A stretch of 64,000 nucleotides of DNA from the NCBI GenBank assembly GCA_021904315.1, contig CM038911.1, positions 1,924,501-1,988,500 of the forward strand. The letters run 5' to 3'. The notes below the pieces were generated by a model, which made no database searches, was not told the DNA's origin, and saw only the letters and a list, made by a program, of their open reading frames with translations. Source of the stretch: Sphagnum magellanicum. Taxonomy: Eukaryota > Streptophyta > Sphagnopsida > Sphagnales > Sphagnaceae. The stretch's first letter is position 1. Each line of letters begins with the position of its first letter. Of the stretch, positions 25,991 to 35,595 are shown in pieces. A program made the translations under genes and the position numbers.

Positions 25991-26183
25991 TTAGGATACA
26001 TTTTGTATTATGAAATGGTCAAGCACCTGCTCATTATGTTTGGTAAGGCGTCGGGTGAGCCCCCTTACTGCCCATTAATCTGTTGGGTGTATCATCAAGC
26101 TCCCCTGAATGGGCTCACCTGGCGTCTTACCCAACATAATGGGCAGCGGCTTGACCATTCCATAGTGCAGAACGTATCCTAAG
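25991..26183. mobile_element. 193-bp foldback / MITE-like element
   Basis: Two arms of about 72 bp (25991-26062 and 26111-26183) are imperfect reverse complements with a loop of about 48 bp. The outer ends read TTAGGATAC on the left and, reverse complemented, CTTAGGATAC on the right. Arm landmarks are 'aatggtcaagc', 'cattatgttkggtaa' and 'aggtgagccc'. A transcript would form a long stem. It lies in intron 1 of the disrupted hydrolase gene. No clear target-site duplication was identified. Confidence 0.7.
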
Positions 26184-26543
26184 GGCTCATTCCCTGGCAT
26201 AACTGGGAGGGAGGAGCAAGGGGGAACAGGCGCACTCACTCGTTCACTAGTGAACCAATGTCTTGCCTATGTCCTCCATGCTCTCGTGCGCGCCTTGCGC
26301 ATTAGCGTTGAAGGACACGGACAGCACCAAAATGCGACTACCCAATCCCTGATCTTCCCTGGATTTGGGGAGCCACTTTTGCGGCCAGGAGACTTCGGGA
26401 TGCCCACGCTGGATCCACGTCGTTTTCCAAACGGCCGTGTCATTAGAATAGCCGTGGTTGAAGATGAACGTGAAGTCGTGGTCATATTTCAGAGCCCCCC
26501 CCTCAGGCCACGGATACAATTGATGCACTGGATAGATTTGCAT

Positions 26544-27411
26544 CAAGGGATGATGAACCCCAGTCCGAAATTCATGAGTCTTCCTTCCTCATCGACAGTT
26601 AAGGACGCAGAAACTCAATGGAAAGAGGTCATACTCGAGACATGATGCATCAGCAATGAAAACCAGTTGCTGAGAAAAAACAAGAGTTCATCAAATTTGA
26701 ACTAGAGATGCCTGCAGCTATAATCTCTAGTTAATCCTCCAAACCAGCACCCATGAGATCACAAACTTCTCACAAGAGATTAGGGGGAAACAGAAGACTT
26801 ACTACACTAGAGCAGCTCGATCTGGGTCGACCCATTTCAGTATTAGTCGATATACACTCAACTAATCAATCGGGACCCCAGTCCCGTAACTCGATCTAGC
26901 CGAAACCTTGATCTCACACTTCAACAAAGTTCTACTACTCATAGTTTGGACTCTGAATTGTCCTTTGCTGGGGTTCCACAAACAAACTTTTTTTCACCTT
27001 GAACTCCACAACACTAGAGCGACAAACACGCGCCTGAAGTGTTCCGTGTGCTATATAAATTCAGGCTCTGCAAGTCGTAGTACTAGAGGGAGCTGGGACC
27101 TGCATTGCATCTCTTACCACAATCACCTACTTGAATCACTACTGATGGTCAGTTCTTTCTTCACATCCAGAAGAGACACATCATATAATATGATCCACAC
27201 TCAATCCTTTGCAAAAAAAGAAACAGAAGAAGAAGTAAAAGCGCCCGCTTGGGGAATCGAGCGCGGAGGTTGCTTGAACACGCGGACACCTCTTTTGGTC
27301 CGCATCCGCTCGTCCGTCGGTACCAACGATTGTCAGACGTTGTGCATGACGCAATTCTGTCGACGCGGTCGTCGTCGTCACTAGCGGACGAAAAACCCTG
27401 GAACTTGTTTA
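26544..27411. other. 5' flank of the hydrolase gene
   Basis: Just upstream of the presumed start (minus strand) is an acceptor-like 'ttgttttttctcag' near 26665-26678, so a leader intron is possible. The segment 27240-27400 is GC-rich with CG-rich text ('cgacgcggtcgtcgtcgtc') and could be promoter or first-exon sequence. No protein feature is recognised. Confidence 0.35.
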
Positions 27412-27897
27412 CCAGTGTTGACCGGTTATTGATCGTTTTCATAACCCCCGGGTAGGTTTTTTCACAACAATTGAGTGGCAATCAAGTTGTCAATATCAAA
27501 AAATTGAAGGGTCAATTATGTTATCAATATTTTTGAGTAATAACCGTCGATTATGCATAAGGGTAGGTCATTATGTAACAAATTGATAACTGTTCATTAC
27601 CTATTAGCCAGTTCTACGGGTTTCTACAAAGTTGAAACTTATTTAAATTTTTTTGTGTTTTTTGCTTTCTATCATAAAATTGTTTAGTATTTTAGGATTG
27701 ATAACCTACCTGAATGACAACTAGGTCACCTAGGTAGGTTCCTGGTAGGTTATTAGATTTTGAAATTTTTAAATACCAGTCAAATTAGGTTACTAACCAG
27801 TTATCCAAAAAATCAATAACTGGCTGATAGGTTATCAATAATCAAACTAATAACCGGGCTGATAACTGAGTCAAAACTCAATAACTGGCCAACACTG
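27412..27897. mobile_element. Small non-autonomous hAT-type element (486 bp)
   Basis: The left end is CAGTGTTGACCGGTTATTG (27412-27430). The right end, reverse complemented, is CAGTGTTGGCCAGTTATTG, so the two agree at 17 of 19 positions. The flanking octamers TTGTTTAC (27404-27411) and GTTATTAC (27898-27905) match at 5 of 8 positions, as expected for a decayed hAT duplication. The inside is non-coding and full of 'ataacc' and 'ggttat' motifs. Another 'cccaacactggtc' end-like sequence lies near 28167-28179, perhaps a second broken copy. Confidence 0.7.
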
Positions 27898-28291
27898 GTT
27901 ATTACCATGGTTTCCCAAAAAAATCCTTCTTTTTAACAATTGGCCCTGTTTCTTTCAGGAAACCCCATGGCTCTTTAAGGTTTTTGATTTATAGGAGACA
28001 GTTATTCTGATTTCTTTTTCTTAAAACCTGTGGGGCTTTGAGGTTTTTGAAATACACCAGTGGTTCTGTTCTCCGTTTTTTTTCTTTGGAAAAGCCAGAG
28101 CTGACGGTTCTCTAATTTTGCAATACAAAATAGGAACCAGTGGTTATCAACAAACTCTAGTATCTGCCCAACACTGGTCAAAAAATGGGGTCAACATGAT
28201 TTGTTGGTTAAAGCACAGTTAGAAGTGGGTATAGTGAACAGTAACTTTGTTATCAAACATGAATAACCTGATGTAATTACTTTGTCACCTG

Positions 28292-28972
28292 TATCCAACT
28301 ATCATTGTGCAAACCTGAATGAAGACGAAGTGATTGTTCTTTTTCAGTGTGAGCACATTGAATTTTAGGGCTTTTTTCTTTGGCTTGGAGTCCCTTTCTA
28401 CATTATACAAAGTGATGATAGAAAGCTCGCCTGTATCCAACTATCATTGTGTCAACCTAAATGAAGTGGTTGTTCCTTTTCAGTGTGAGCACATTGAATT
28501 TTAAGGCTTTTTTCTTTGGCTTTGAGTCACTTTCTACAGTATACAAAGTGATGACAGAAAGCTCGCCTATATCCAACTATCATTGTGTCAACCTAAATGA
28601 AGTGGTTGTTCTTTTTCAGTGTGAGCACATTGAATTTTAGGGCTTTTTTCTTTGGCTTGGAGTCACTTTCTACATTATACAAAGTGATGACAGAAAGCTT
28701 GCCTATATCCAACTATCATTGTGTCAACCTAAGTGAAGTGGCTGTTTTTTTTCAGTGTGAACACAATGAATTTTAGGGCTTTTTTCTTTGGCTTTGAGTC
28801 ACTTTCTACATTATGCAAAGTGATGTTAGAAAGCTCGCTTGTATCCAACTATCATTGTGTCAACCTAAATGAAGTGGTTGTTTTTTTCCAGTGTGAGCAC
28901 ATTGAATTTTATGGCTTTTTTCTTTGGCTTTGAGTCACTTTCTACATTATACAAAGTGATGACAGAAAGCTG
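28292..28972. repeat. 136-bp minisatellite, five copies
   Basis: Five tandem units begin with 'tatccaactatcattgtg' at 28292, 28434, 28570, 28706 and 28842. The first unit is 142 bp and the next three are exactly 136 bp. The last is nearly complete. Copies are very similar and share 'tttttcagtgtgagcacat', 'gggcttttttctttggctt' and 'ctttctacattatacaaag'. The period is not a multiple of three, and the open frame across it is incidental. High similarity suggests recent expansion. Confidence 0.95.
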
Positions 28973-29454
28973 CCAGATGTTGTTAGTTTTTTTCAAATTG
29001 GACTTAATCATAAAACCTTGAAGAGAGCATGTGAGGGAGTGAAGTTGTTTGTTGTTTATGTGTAATGTAGGACTTATCTTATTAAGAAGGCAAATGGTTG
29101 AAAATGAAAGAACATTGGTGGAGCTCTAGCTCTGGGGTTGAGGGAAGGTTGCAATGTGGGGATGAAAGAGGAACGATGTGGAGAGTCCAGGGCAAAGTTA
29201 AATGATGAACCATGAGTTTTTTATTATGCTTGCTTTTAGATTGTGTACTTAGAGGGTGACTACCACACCATCTTCCCTAATCGACTTGCTACATTTTTCA
29301 ACTACTACCCAAACTATGAAGGATTTCGGGATCCACTGCATGCACCCCCCTTATAGCTTGAATTGCCTTTTTATGTCATCAATTCTTGGTAACAACCCCT
29401 CATACAATTTTTTAAGTACATAGCACCTTGTCTAGTAGCTACTAGTGCTCAACT
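28973..29454. other. Intergenic DNA, nothing recognised
   Basis: No gene, element end or repeat was recognised between the minisatellite and the next duplication. Confidence 0.4.
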
Positions 29455-30310
29455 CTATCACCATAGACAATGTCAAGACCAAGATCTAAGACTTCTTATG
29501 ATCATTTTTGTATTGGCATTTTTTTAACTCTTGATCAATAAAATTCCACCTAATACTATCACATAATAATATGATGTATTATGTTGCAACAATTGTTTGG
29601 CCAAGATCCATTAAAATAAACAAGTGACATCTTTATTGATAATGATCATCATTTATAAGGTGAAGAACACTAATACCATGTAGATAAGATTGTGCATCAA
29701 TAATAATGCCAAGACCAATATCCAAAACTACTAGGACCATATCTATATTGGAAATTGTGTTAATTAACTTGATGTGTGCATGTAGAAGCTTAAGTGATCT
29801 AGTACTTATATCAAACACCTATTGAAACTACAAAACTCATAATCTTACTTGGGAATAATCATCATTCAAAAGTTAGTAAATAACTTTAATGCCATTGATA
29901 ATGTCAAGATCAGAATTGAAGCCTTCTTATCATATTTATATTGGCATTTTTCCATGTTTTCATGAATGGAACTTAACTTAATACTATATTTCAACATTAT
30001 ACAATGATGATCAAGATCCAAATTAAACAAGTGATGCCTTTGTTGATAATGGTCGTCATCATCATTTACAAGGTAAATAGCTTTAATATTGGGTATATAA
30101 TATTTCCATCAATAATGCCAACCCCAAAATCCAAGACTAATACATCTATTGAAATTATGTTGACTCATCTTGATGTGTAGAATTGATACAATATTATTAG
30201 CAATGGGAAGACAAAGATTGATTCCCTTTATGGAAAATGGTCATGTTCATCTACATGTAATGAATTTTGCCACCATCAATAATGTCAAGAATTTGAAGAT
30301 CAAAGAATGC
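29455..30310. repeat. Tandem duplication, unit about 430 bp
   Basis: Copy 1 (about 29459-29885) and copy 2 (about 29892-30200) share, in order, 'caatgtcaaga', 'cttcttatgatca', 'tattggcattttt', 'aacaagtgac' or 'aacaagtgat', 'tcatcatttaya', 'atcaataatgccaa', 'actaatacatct' or 'actactagga', and 'cttgatgtgtg'. A third partial copy starts near 30272 ('atcaataatgtcaagaa'). No coding potential is seen. Confidence 0.7.
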
Positions 30311-30739
30311 AACTCAAGTTTTCTTTAATGGCAAAGTGCCAAGGGGTGGGGGGGGAGATCATGTGGGTCCAAGCAGTAACCATTCCAACCCTGTCATTCT
30401 AGTGGAATGTCACAAAATCATTGTGGTGGTCTACCAAACAGTTTTGAACAAGTGGTCAATGGATTTTGCCAATGATAATGATTAGTCAAATTTTGTGGCC
30501 ATACAACGAAAATCACCATTTGGGTTGTTCTACCCAAAAGCCATGTGCCACCATAAATGGTGCAACACACAATGTTCAACAATTAATCATTTTTAATTTG
30601 TCAAAATCTTCATGTGTTCAATTTTAAGGCCATTGATATTAATCAAGGTTGTCAAAATGGACATGACATAGCCATTTTGCGTCATTCGTAATGTCAACAT
30701 TTGTCTTGACATGTTGGTCACATTTGTCAAGACTGACAT

Positions 30740-31140
30740 CAAAAATATATATATTTACACTTGGGTTGCCCCCATTATGATTGGCCACTAAAAAAAAAAA
30801 TTGGTTGCTCCATGATTGGTGACTAAAAAAATTCAATCATTAATAATGTGGCTTCTTTTGGTTGCCAATCCTACAACGACCAAAAATTTTCAATTGCCAA
30901 TTATGCAACGATCGAAATTTGGTCGCCAATCTTAAGGTAACCAAAATTCAATTGCCAATTTTGTGCAACCAAATCTTTTCAATCATCATTCATGTAACAA
31001 TGGAAAACTTTTAATTGTCAATTTTGTTGGTGACCCAAAGTTTTCCGTTATTAATGACTAAATTCTTTTCATCACCACACGAATGGCAACTCAAAGGATT
31101 CCTTTGCCAATCATGTGTGATCAAATTTTTTTATCACTAT
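30740..31140. repeat. Degenerate short tandem repeat, about 30-40 bp unit
   Basis: A phrase of the kind 'ttttcaattgccaattatgcaacgaccaaaa' recurs eight or so times with many changes, for example near 30790, 30855, 30890, 30930, 30975, 31010 and 31090. It looks like an old satellite-type array. No gene is seen. Confidence 0.5.
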
Positions 31141-32519
31141 AGGTTTCTAGATTTCGATCATTCAATAGTGGATTGATTTTCTCCATTGATTTGGCAACAA
31201 AATTTGTTGTTGCTTGGTAATAAAAAACAAACCTTGTAATATAAACTCACTTTCTTTTTTGAGGTGCGTGGGCCTTGTGTTTTAACACCAACCATTGCCA
31301 TGTACCTTGGGAAGAAGGGGTGAAATCTTTCTAGGTGTTTGAGTTTCAAATCATCATATTGCATTTGCAAATAATTGTTAAATTTCAATTTAACCCTAAA
31401 GGTGGAATCCAATCTTATTGTTAAATACCTTAAAATCAAGCTTATTGTTTTTGTGTTTTTTCAATGGAAGGAAGGTGAAATGTGTGAAGTCCATGGTATT
31501 TGATGCCAAAGGACAAGTTAGGGAAGGTGGAATGCAAGTTTTGAAACAATGTTATTTCATATTGTAAGGATAAAATGCTCTTCCATTTAGGCTATCGATA
31601 TGTGGCACGGGCAAATTAAGGTTGTAGTGTGTTCAAGGGCACAACCATGGGCAAAGCCATTATTTGCTTGATTTGGCAAACTTGTCCTTCCACCACTAAA
31701 TGACATGGAAGTATTAGCCCATTTCTTGGATGGGTGAACAAAGGACATAACTATTGAAACGTCAAATCCTTCAATGGAAATATAATCAACTTCGACGTCT
31801 CAAGTTGAAGGGGCTCGAATTTTCACCCCCCTTATAAACAACATAAAAGGTTTTAATAGATCCACAAATAAAAACAGTCAAACCTTTTGACAAGTTTCAT
31901 TGCACAAAAGATTAATTCAACAAGAAAACAAGATTTGGACAAAAAATGAACAACTTTATTTTAAGAGGCAAACATTCCTTTCAATGTTGTGTGACACTCA
32001 ACATTCATAAAAGTTGTGAAAACAACCTCCATATCTCAAACCTATTACAAACCCCCATCATACCATGGATTACGCACAGATTTGTTAAATCAATCCAAGA
32101 TCAACATGTCTAAACATGTAATTGAAAGGATGTGAAATTTGATTCACAAATATGGAATAACTATCAAGGACACAAAGATCCACAAGAAAAAAGGTTAAAA
32201 GAAAGGTTTAAGTTTAACTTTCAAATAAAGAACAAAATAAAATTATGTGATTCAAAAACAAGAACATAAAAACTAAGAATAAAAACATGAGATGTGCAAG
32301 ACAAACATGAAAATGGATCTTTCTTATGCTAACACACATAAACATGAAGATGAAAAAAACACAACAAGGTTATGGTGCAAAATCATGCCTAAAATTGATA
32401 TTGAAAAAATTCAAAAAAATGAAGGGACTTACTTTTATTTATACCCCTATGAAGACCTAGCTCAAGGAAGCTTCCAAGGAGGCTTCTGTGTGTGCATTGA
32501 ATAAAAATACTTCTTGAGA
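31141..32519. other. AT-rich intergenic DNA, no gene recognised
   Basis: Open frames at 31158-31439 (minus) and 32292-32504 (plus) are short and carry no motif I recognise. There is a moderately GC-rich segment near 31580-31830 without a clear identity. Confidence 0.35.
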
Positions 32520-33460
32520 ACCTTTCTAACTAAAAGTCAATTATGAATTAAATGAAACTTAACTAAAAATAATTAAGACTTAACTAAAAGTCAACAAAAA
32601 ATAAATAAAATTAATTAGGAATTAATTAAGATTTAATTAAAAGTTACCTAAGAGTTAATTAAAAATTAACTTGGACTTAATTCAAACTTAAGGATGAAAG
32701 CATGAATAGGGAGACTATTTAGACTATCACACTTGTAATTATTTTGGATTACATAGAAATGTAAAATTTAAAGCCATATTCAAAACTAACATTATCAATT
32801 TTTTAATTATTCATATTGTTATAGACTTTCATGGGAATCATCATAAAAAATTTGGATGAATTTTAAAAAGATTATGGATTCATAATGGACTTTTAAAATG
32901 ACAACACTATGCATTTCACAAAGAAAATGAAAAATGTGGACTCAAAAAATATGTCAAAATAATGTCAAAATAAAAATTAAGAAATAAAACATCATCAAAT
33001 GAAGAATTTATTAGTGAAATGCATTGAAACTTTCCTAATATATATGTTTTTAATTTTATAAAATTTTAAATGACATGATTGTTATAAATTTTATCTTTGA
33101 AAGTCCATTTCACATTAAATTTTTTAATCTTTTGCATGGATTTTTTATCAACCACATGTTTAGGGATATTCATAAGTTGGTTTGATAATATTTATGATTA
33201 AAAGCATAAGGGATAGTTATAGGATTTATGGTTTGATAATTATTAAAACTACAAAAAAATTGTTAATGTTAGATTATGGACTCTCAAATGCCACTTTTGA
33301 AACACCTAACCATGCTTTCGCCCTTAACTAAAATTTAATTAAAACTTAACTATAATGAACTAGAAGTGAATTATGAATTAAGTAAAAGTGAATTAAAATT
33401 TAATTAGAAATTAACTAAAAGTGAATTGAAACTAAACTAAAAGTTAAGTACATGGATGAA
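32520..33460. repeat. Degenerate 'aattaactaaaag' array split by a TIR element
   Basis: Segments 32520-32686 and 33328-33460 both consist of irregular repeats of 'aactaaaagtgaattaaaatttaatt'. The sequence between them is the TIR element 32692-33322. The simplest reading is one continuous array into which the element inserted, which also supports the element ends chosen. Confidence 0.6.
32692..33322. mobile_element. 631-bp TIR element, copy A
   Basis: The left end is GGATGAAAGCATGAATAGG. The right end, reverse complemented, is GGCGAAAGCATGGTTAGG. The pentamer CTTAA flanks both sides (32687-32691 and 33323-33327). The interior is non-coding and closely matches the reverse complement of the element at 35009-35595 along its length, for example 'ggactttcaa', 'cataagggatagttatagga' and 'aacatgtttagggatattca'. 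With the 12.6-kb element it suggests a small family with about 19-bp TIRs and 5-bp target duplications. Confidence 0.7.
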
Positions 33461-33479
33461 GATTCAAATGAATGAACTC

Positions 33480-34985
33480 CATGGCATTAGCATCTGTGAA
33501 AACAATCATTTGTTCTAATGCTTAGAGCAACATTACATGGCATCCATTGTTAAACATAATGTTTGCTTATCCGAATGGCAATGTATTCATAAATTCCATT
33601 GACACAATTGGGGAACAAAAAGATGCCCATTACATATGTAATGCATTAGTTGAATACATCAAAACCATTGAAGTCAACACTATTGTACAATTTTTTACAT
33701 ACAATGTTTCAAGCATGAGAAGTGTGACTAACCTTTTAATCCATTGTTTTTCAAGTTTTTATTTTTAAAGGTGTGTTATTCATTATTTGGACTTGCTATT
33801 AGAAAATTAAGGAAAAGTAACATGGGCAAAATGAATTGTGAAAAAGGCGAAAACTTTTTTTTTGCCATATGACAATACCATGCACCATTAACAATCTTTT
33901 GTCATTATTAGACCAACTTATGTTAATAAACCCCACTAAAACATAGTTTGCAACCAATTTTTTGATGGTTGAGTGGTTGTTCAAGCTAAGACTTGCCATT
34001 GAACAAATTATTGTTGATCCTAACTAGACAACTTTTGTCAACACATTACATGCTAACCATCATCAGAAATTGTTCACCGAAGCAAATGTCGTTTGAACTA
34101 ACATAAAAAAGGATGAATTTTGGGACATTTGTGCCAACTTTGTGCACATTATGGAACTAGTTTTAATGTCATTGAAAGCATTTGATGGCAAACAACTTTG
34201 CATGGGAAGGGCGTGACTTCTCATGAAAATATTAGAATGACATGTCTTATCATTATGAAATCCACCATTTGAATTACCATCAAGCCTTGCAAATGTGATT
34301 AAAAATCAATTTTACTAAAAGTGGAAGATGTTGACAACTGACTTACATTATGTAAGGGCCTCTTTCAATCCATACTTACTAGGTGAAGTTTGTTTACATG
34401 ATGATGTAAATGCAAAAGAGGCCTTAAATTGAGTTTTTTTTTTAAAAGAAAATGGTAACCCAACCACCTATGCCCCAACTTTAAAAGACTTCACAAATTT
34501 TATCAAAAATCAAAATCCTTTTTCTAACACCCTTCAAGTGAAGGACCTAAATTTGCTCCCACATGAATGGTGGGATTTGATTGGACCTAATGGACGCACA
34601 CTTGCACCATCACTTATCACATTTTGGTGCAAGTGTGTTCCAAATTATCATGAGAGCAAAATTGGAATTCATATTCATTTGTCCATAGCAAAATCTGAAA
34701 TCAATTAACATTGAATTGGCTGAAAAACTTGGTGTACATGTACATTAATAACAAGTTTCTATGAAAACAACTTGGTGCCAACCCAACGACATGGCATGAG
34801 AATATGTTGTTTAAAAATTCAATGTTCAATGTTGATGAAAGTGCCAACAAAAGTGAATCATCGGGCGAAGACCCCATAGTGTCAAATGAACCTAATCAAG
34901 TTGAAATCAAACATGACCCCTTTAAATTTCCTAATGATAATAACATTTTGTTTTCAAGATTTTTGTCTGATTCAACGATTTGATA
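33480..34985 (+). pseudogene. Second hAT transposase relic (DUF659 type)
   Basis: At 33547-33768 the plus strand encodes a DUF659-like block with MFAYPNGNVFINSIDT, then GEQKDAHYICNALVEYIKTI, then VNTIVQFFTYNVSSMRSVTN. In related transposases the TYN is usually TDN, so a catalytic Asp may be lost here. Further on, broken by many stops, are HEWWDLIGPNGRTLAPS (near 34560) and a tail with YINNKFLYEKQLG-type text (near 34735), typical of the hAT C-terminal region. No BED finger was found upstream. The relic lies between two inverted TIR elements, but their ends are not hAT-like, so I regard them as separate insertions. Confidence 0.75.
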
Positions 34986-35008
34986 GGTTCAATGGTCTAA
35001 CAATGGTA

Positions 35009-35595
35009 GGGTGAAAGCATGATTAGGTGGTTCAAAAGTGGCATTTGAAAGTCCATAATCTAACACTAACAAAAAAAATTGCAATTTTAATAATTATTAA
35101 ACCATAAGTCCTATAATTATCCCCTATGCTTTTAATCATGAATATCAATAAACCAACCTATGAATATCCCTAAACATGTGATTGATTTAAAAATCCATGC
35201 AAAAAATTAGAAAGTTTACTGGGAAATGGACTTTCAAGGATAAAAATTTACAACAAACAAGTCATTTTTTAAAAATTAAATTATATATATATTCAATGCA
35301 CTTCACTAACAAATTTTTCATTTGATGATTTTTATTTTTATTTTTATTTTGACATTTTTTTCAATCGACATTTTTCATTTTTTTTATATGACAGACATAG
35401 TGTTGTCATTTCAAAAGTCCATTATGAGTCCATAATCTTCTTTAAATTCATCCAAAAAATTTATGATGATTCCCATTAAAATTTATGACAATATGAATAA
35501 TTTAAAAAATTGAAAATTTTACATTTGTATGTAATTTTTAAAAATTACAAATTGTCCAATTTGTCCAAATTGTCCACCTATTCATGTTTTCATCC
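35009..35595. mobile_element. ~587-bp TIR element, copy B (inverted relative to copy A)
   Basis: The left end is GGGTGAAAGCATGATTAGG. The right end, reverse complemented, is GGATGAAAACATGAATAGG. The whole element aligns with the reverse complement of 32692-33322. No matching flanking duplication was found (left ...tggta, right gacaa...). It may therefore be older, or the ends may have been altered. Confidence 0.7.

Larger units (their letters stand above)
21066..26543 (-). pseudogene. SERAC1-like alpha/beta-hydrolase gene disrupted by a hAT insertion
   Basis: On the minus strand, exon 1 is 26543-26256. Exon 2 is split into 25162-25045 and 21683-21382 by a transposon. Exon 3 is 21227-21066 and ends in TGA. 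Leaving out the transposon and one copy of its 8-bp duplication, the exons join in frame to 289 residues. Features seen are VHQLYPWPEG near the start, an oxyanion-type FIFNHGY (residues 26-32), WPQKWLP, the nucleophile elbow GYSFGG with Ser117, GIVFYSVPHSGA, and a late His260 in GDANHMEVCQP. This is the layout of SERAC1-like serine hydrolases, putative lipases or esterases. The start is the ATG at 26543, because a stop lies just upstream in the same frame. The exon 1 donor (TTG|GTTCAC) is weak. Intron 1 carries a foldback element. With the insertion this allele should be non-functional unless the insert is spliced out. Confidence 0.8.

Noticed and set aside
26250..26645. 131-codon plus-strand ORF
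   Set aside because: It is antisense to exon 1 of the SERAC1-like gene, whose minus-strand frame has family motifs.
28733..28933. ORF inside the minisatellite
   Set aside because: The 136-bp period shifts frame at each unit, so the open frame is incidental.
28292..28972. CRISPR-like direct repeats
   Set aside because: Units are contiguous without spacers and the sequence is plant nuclear DNA.
32692..35595. One large transposon with ~600-bp inverted ends enclosing the hAT relic
   Set aside because: Each end unit has its own terminal inverted repeats, one has its own flanking pentamers, and a related element occurs alone at 12.6 kb. Two separate insertions fit better.
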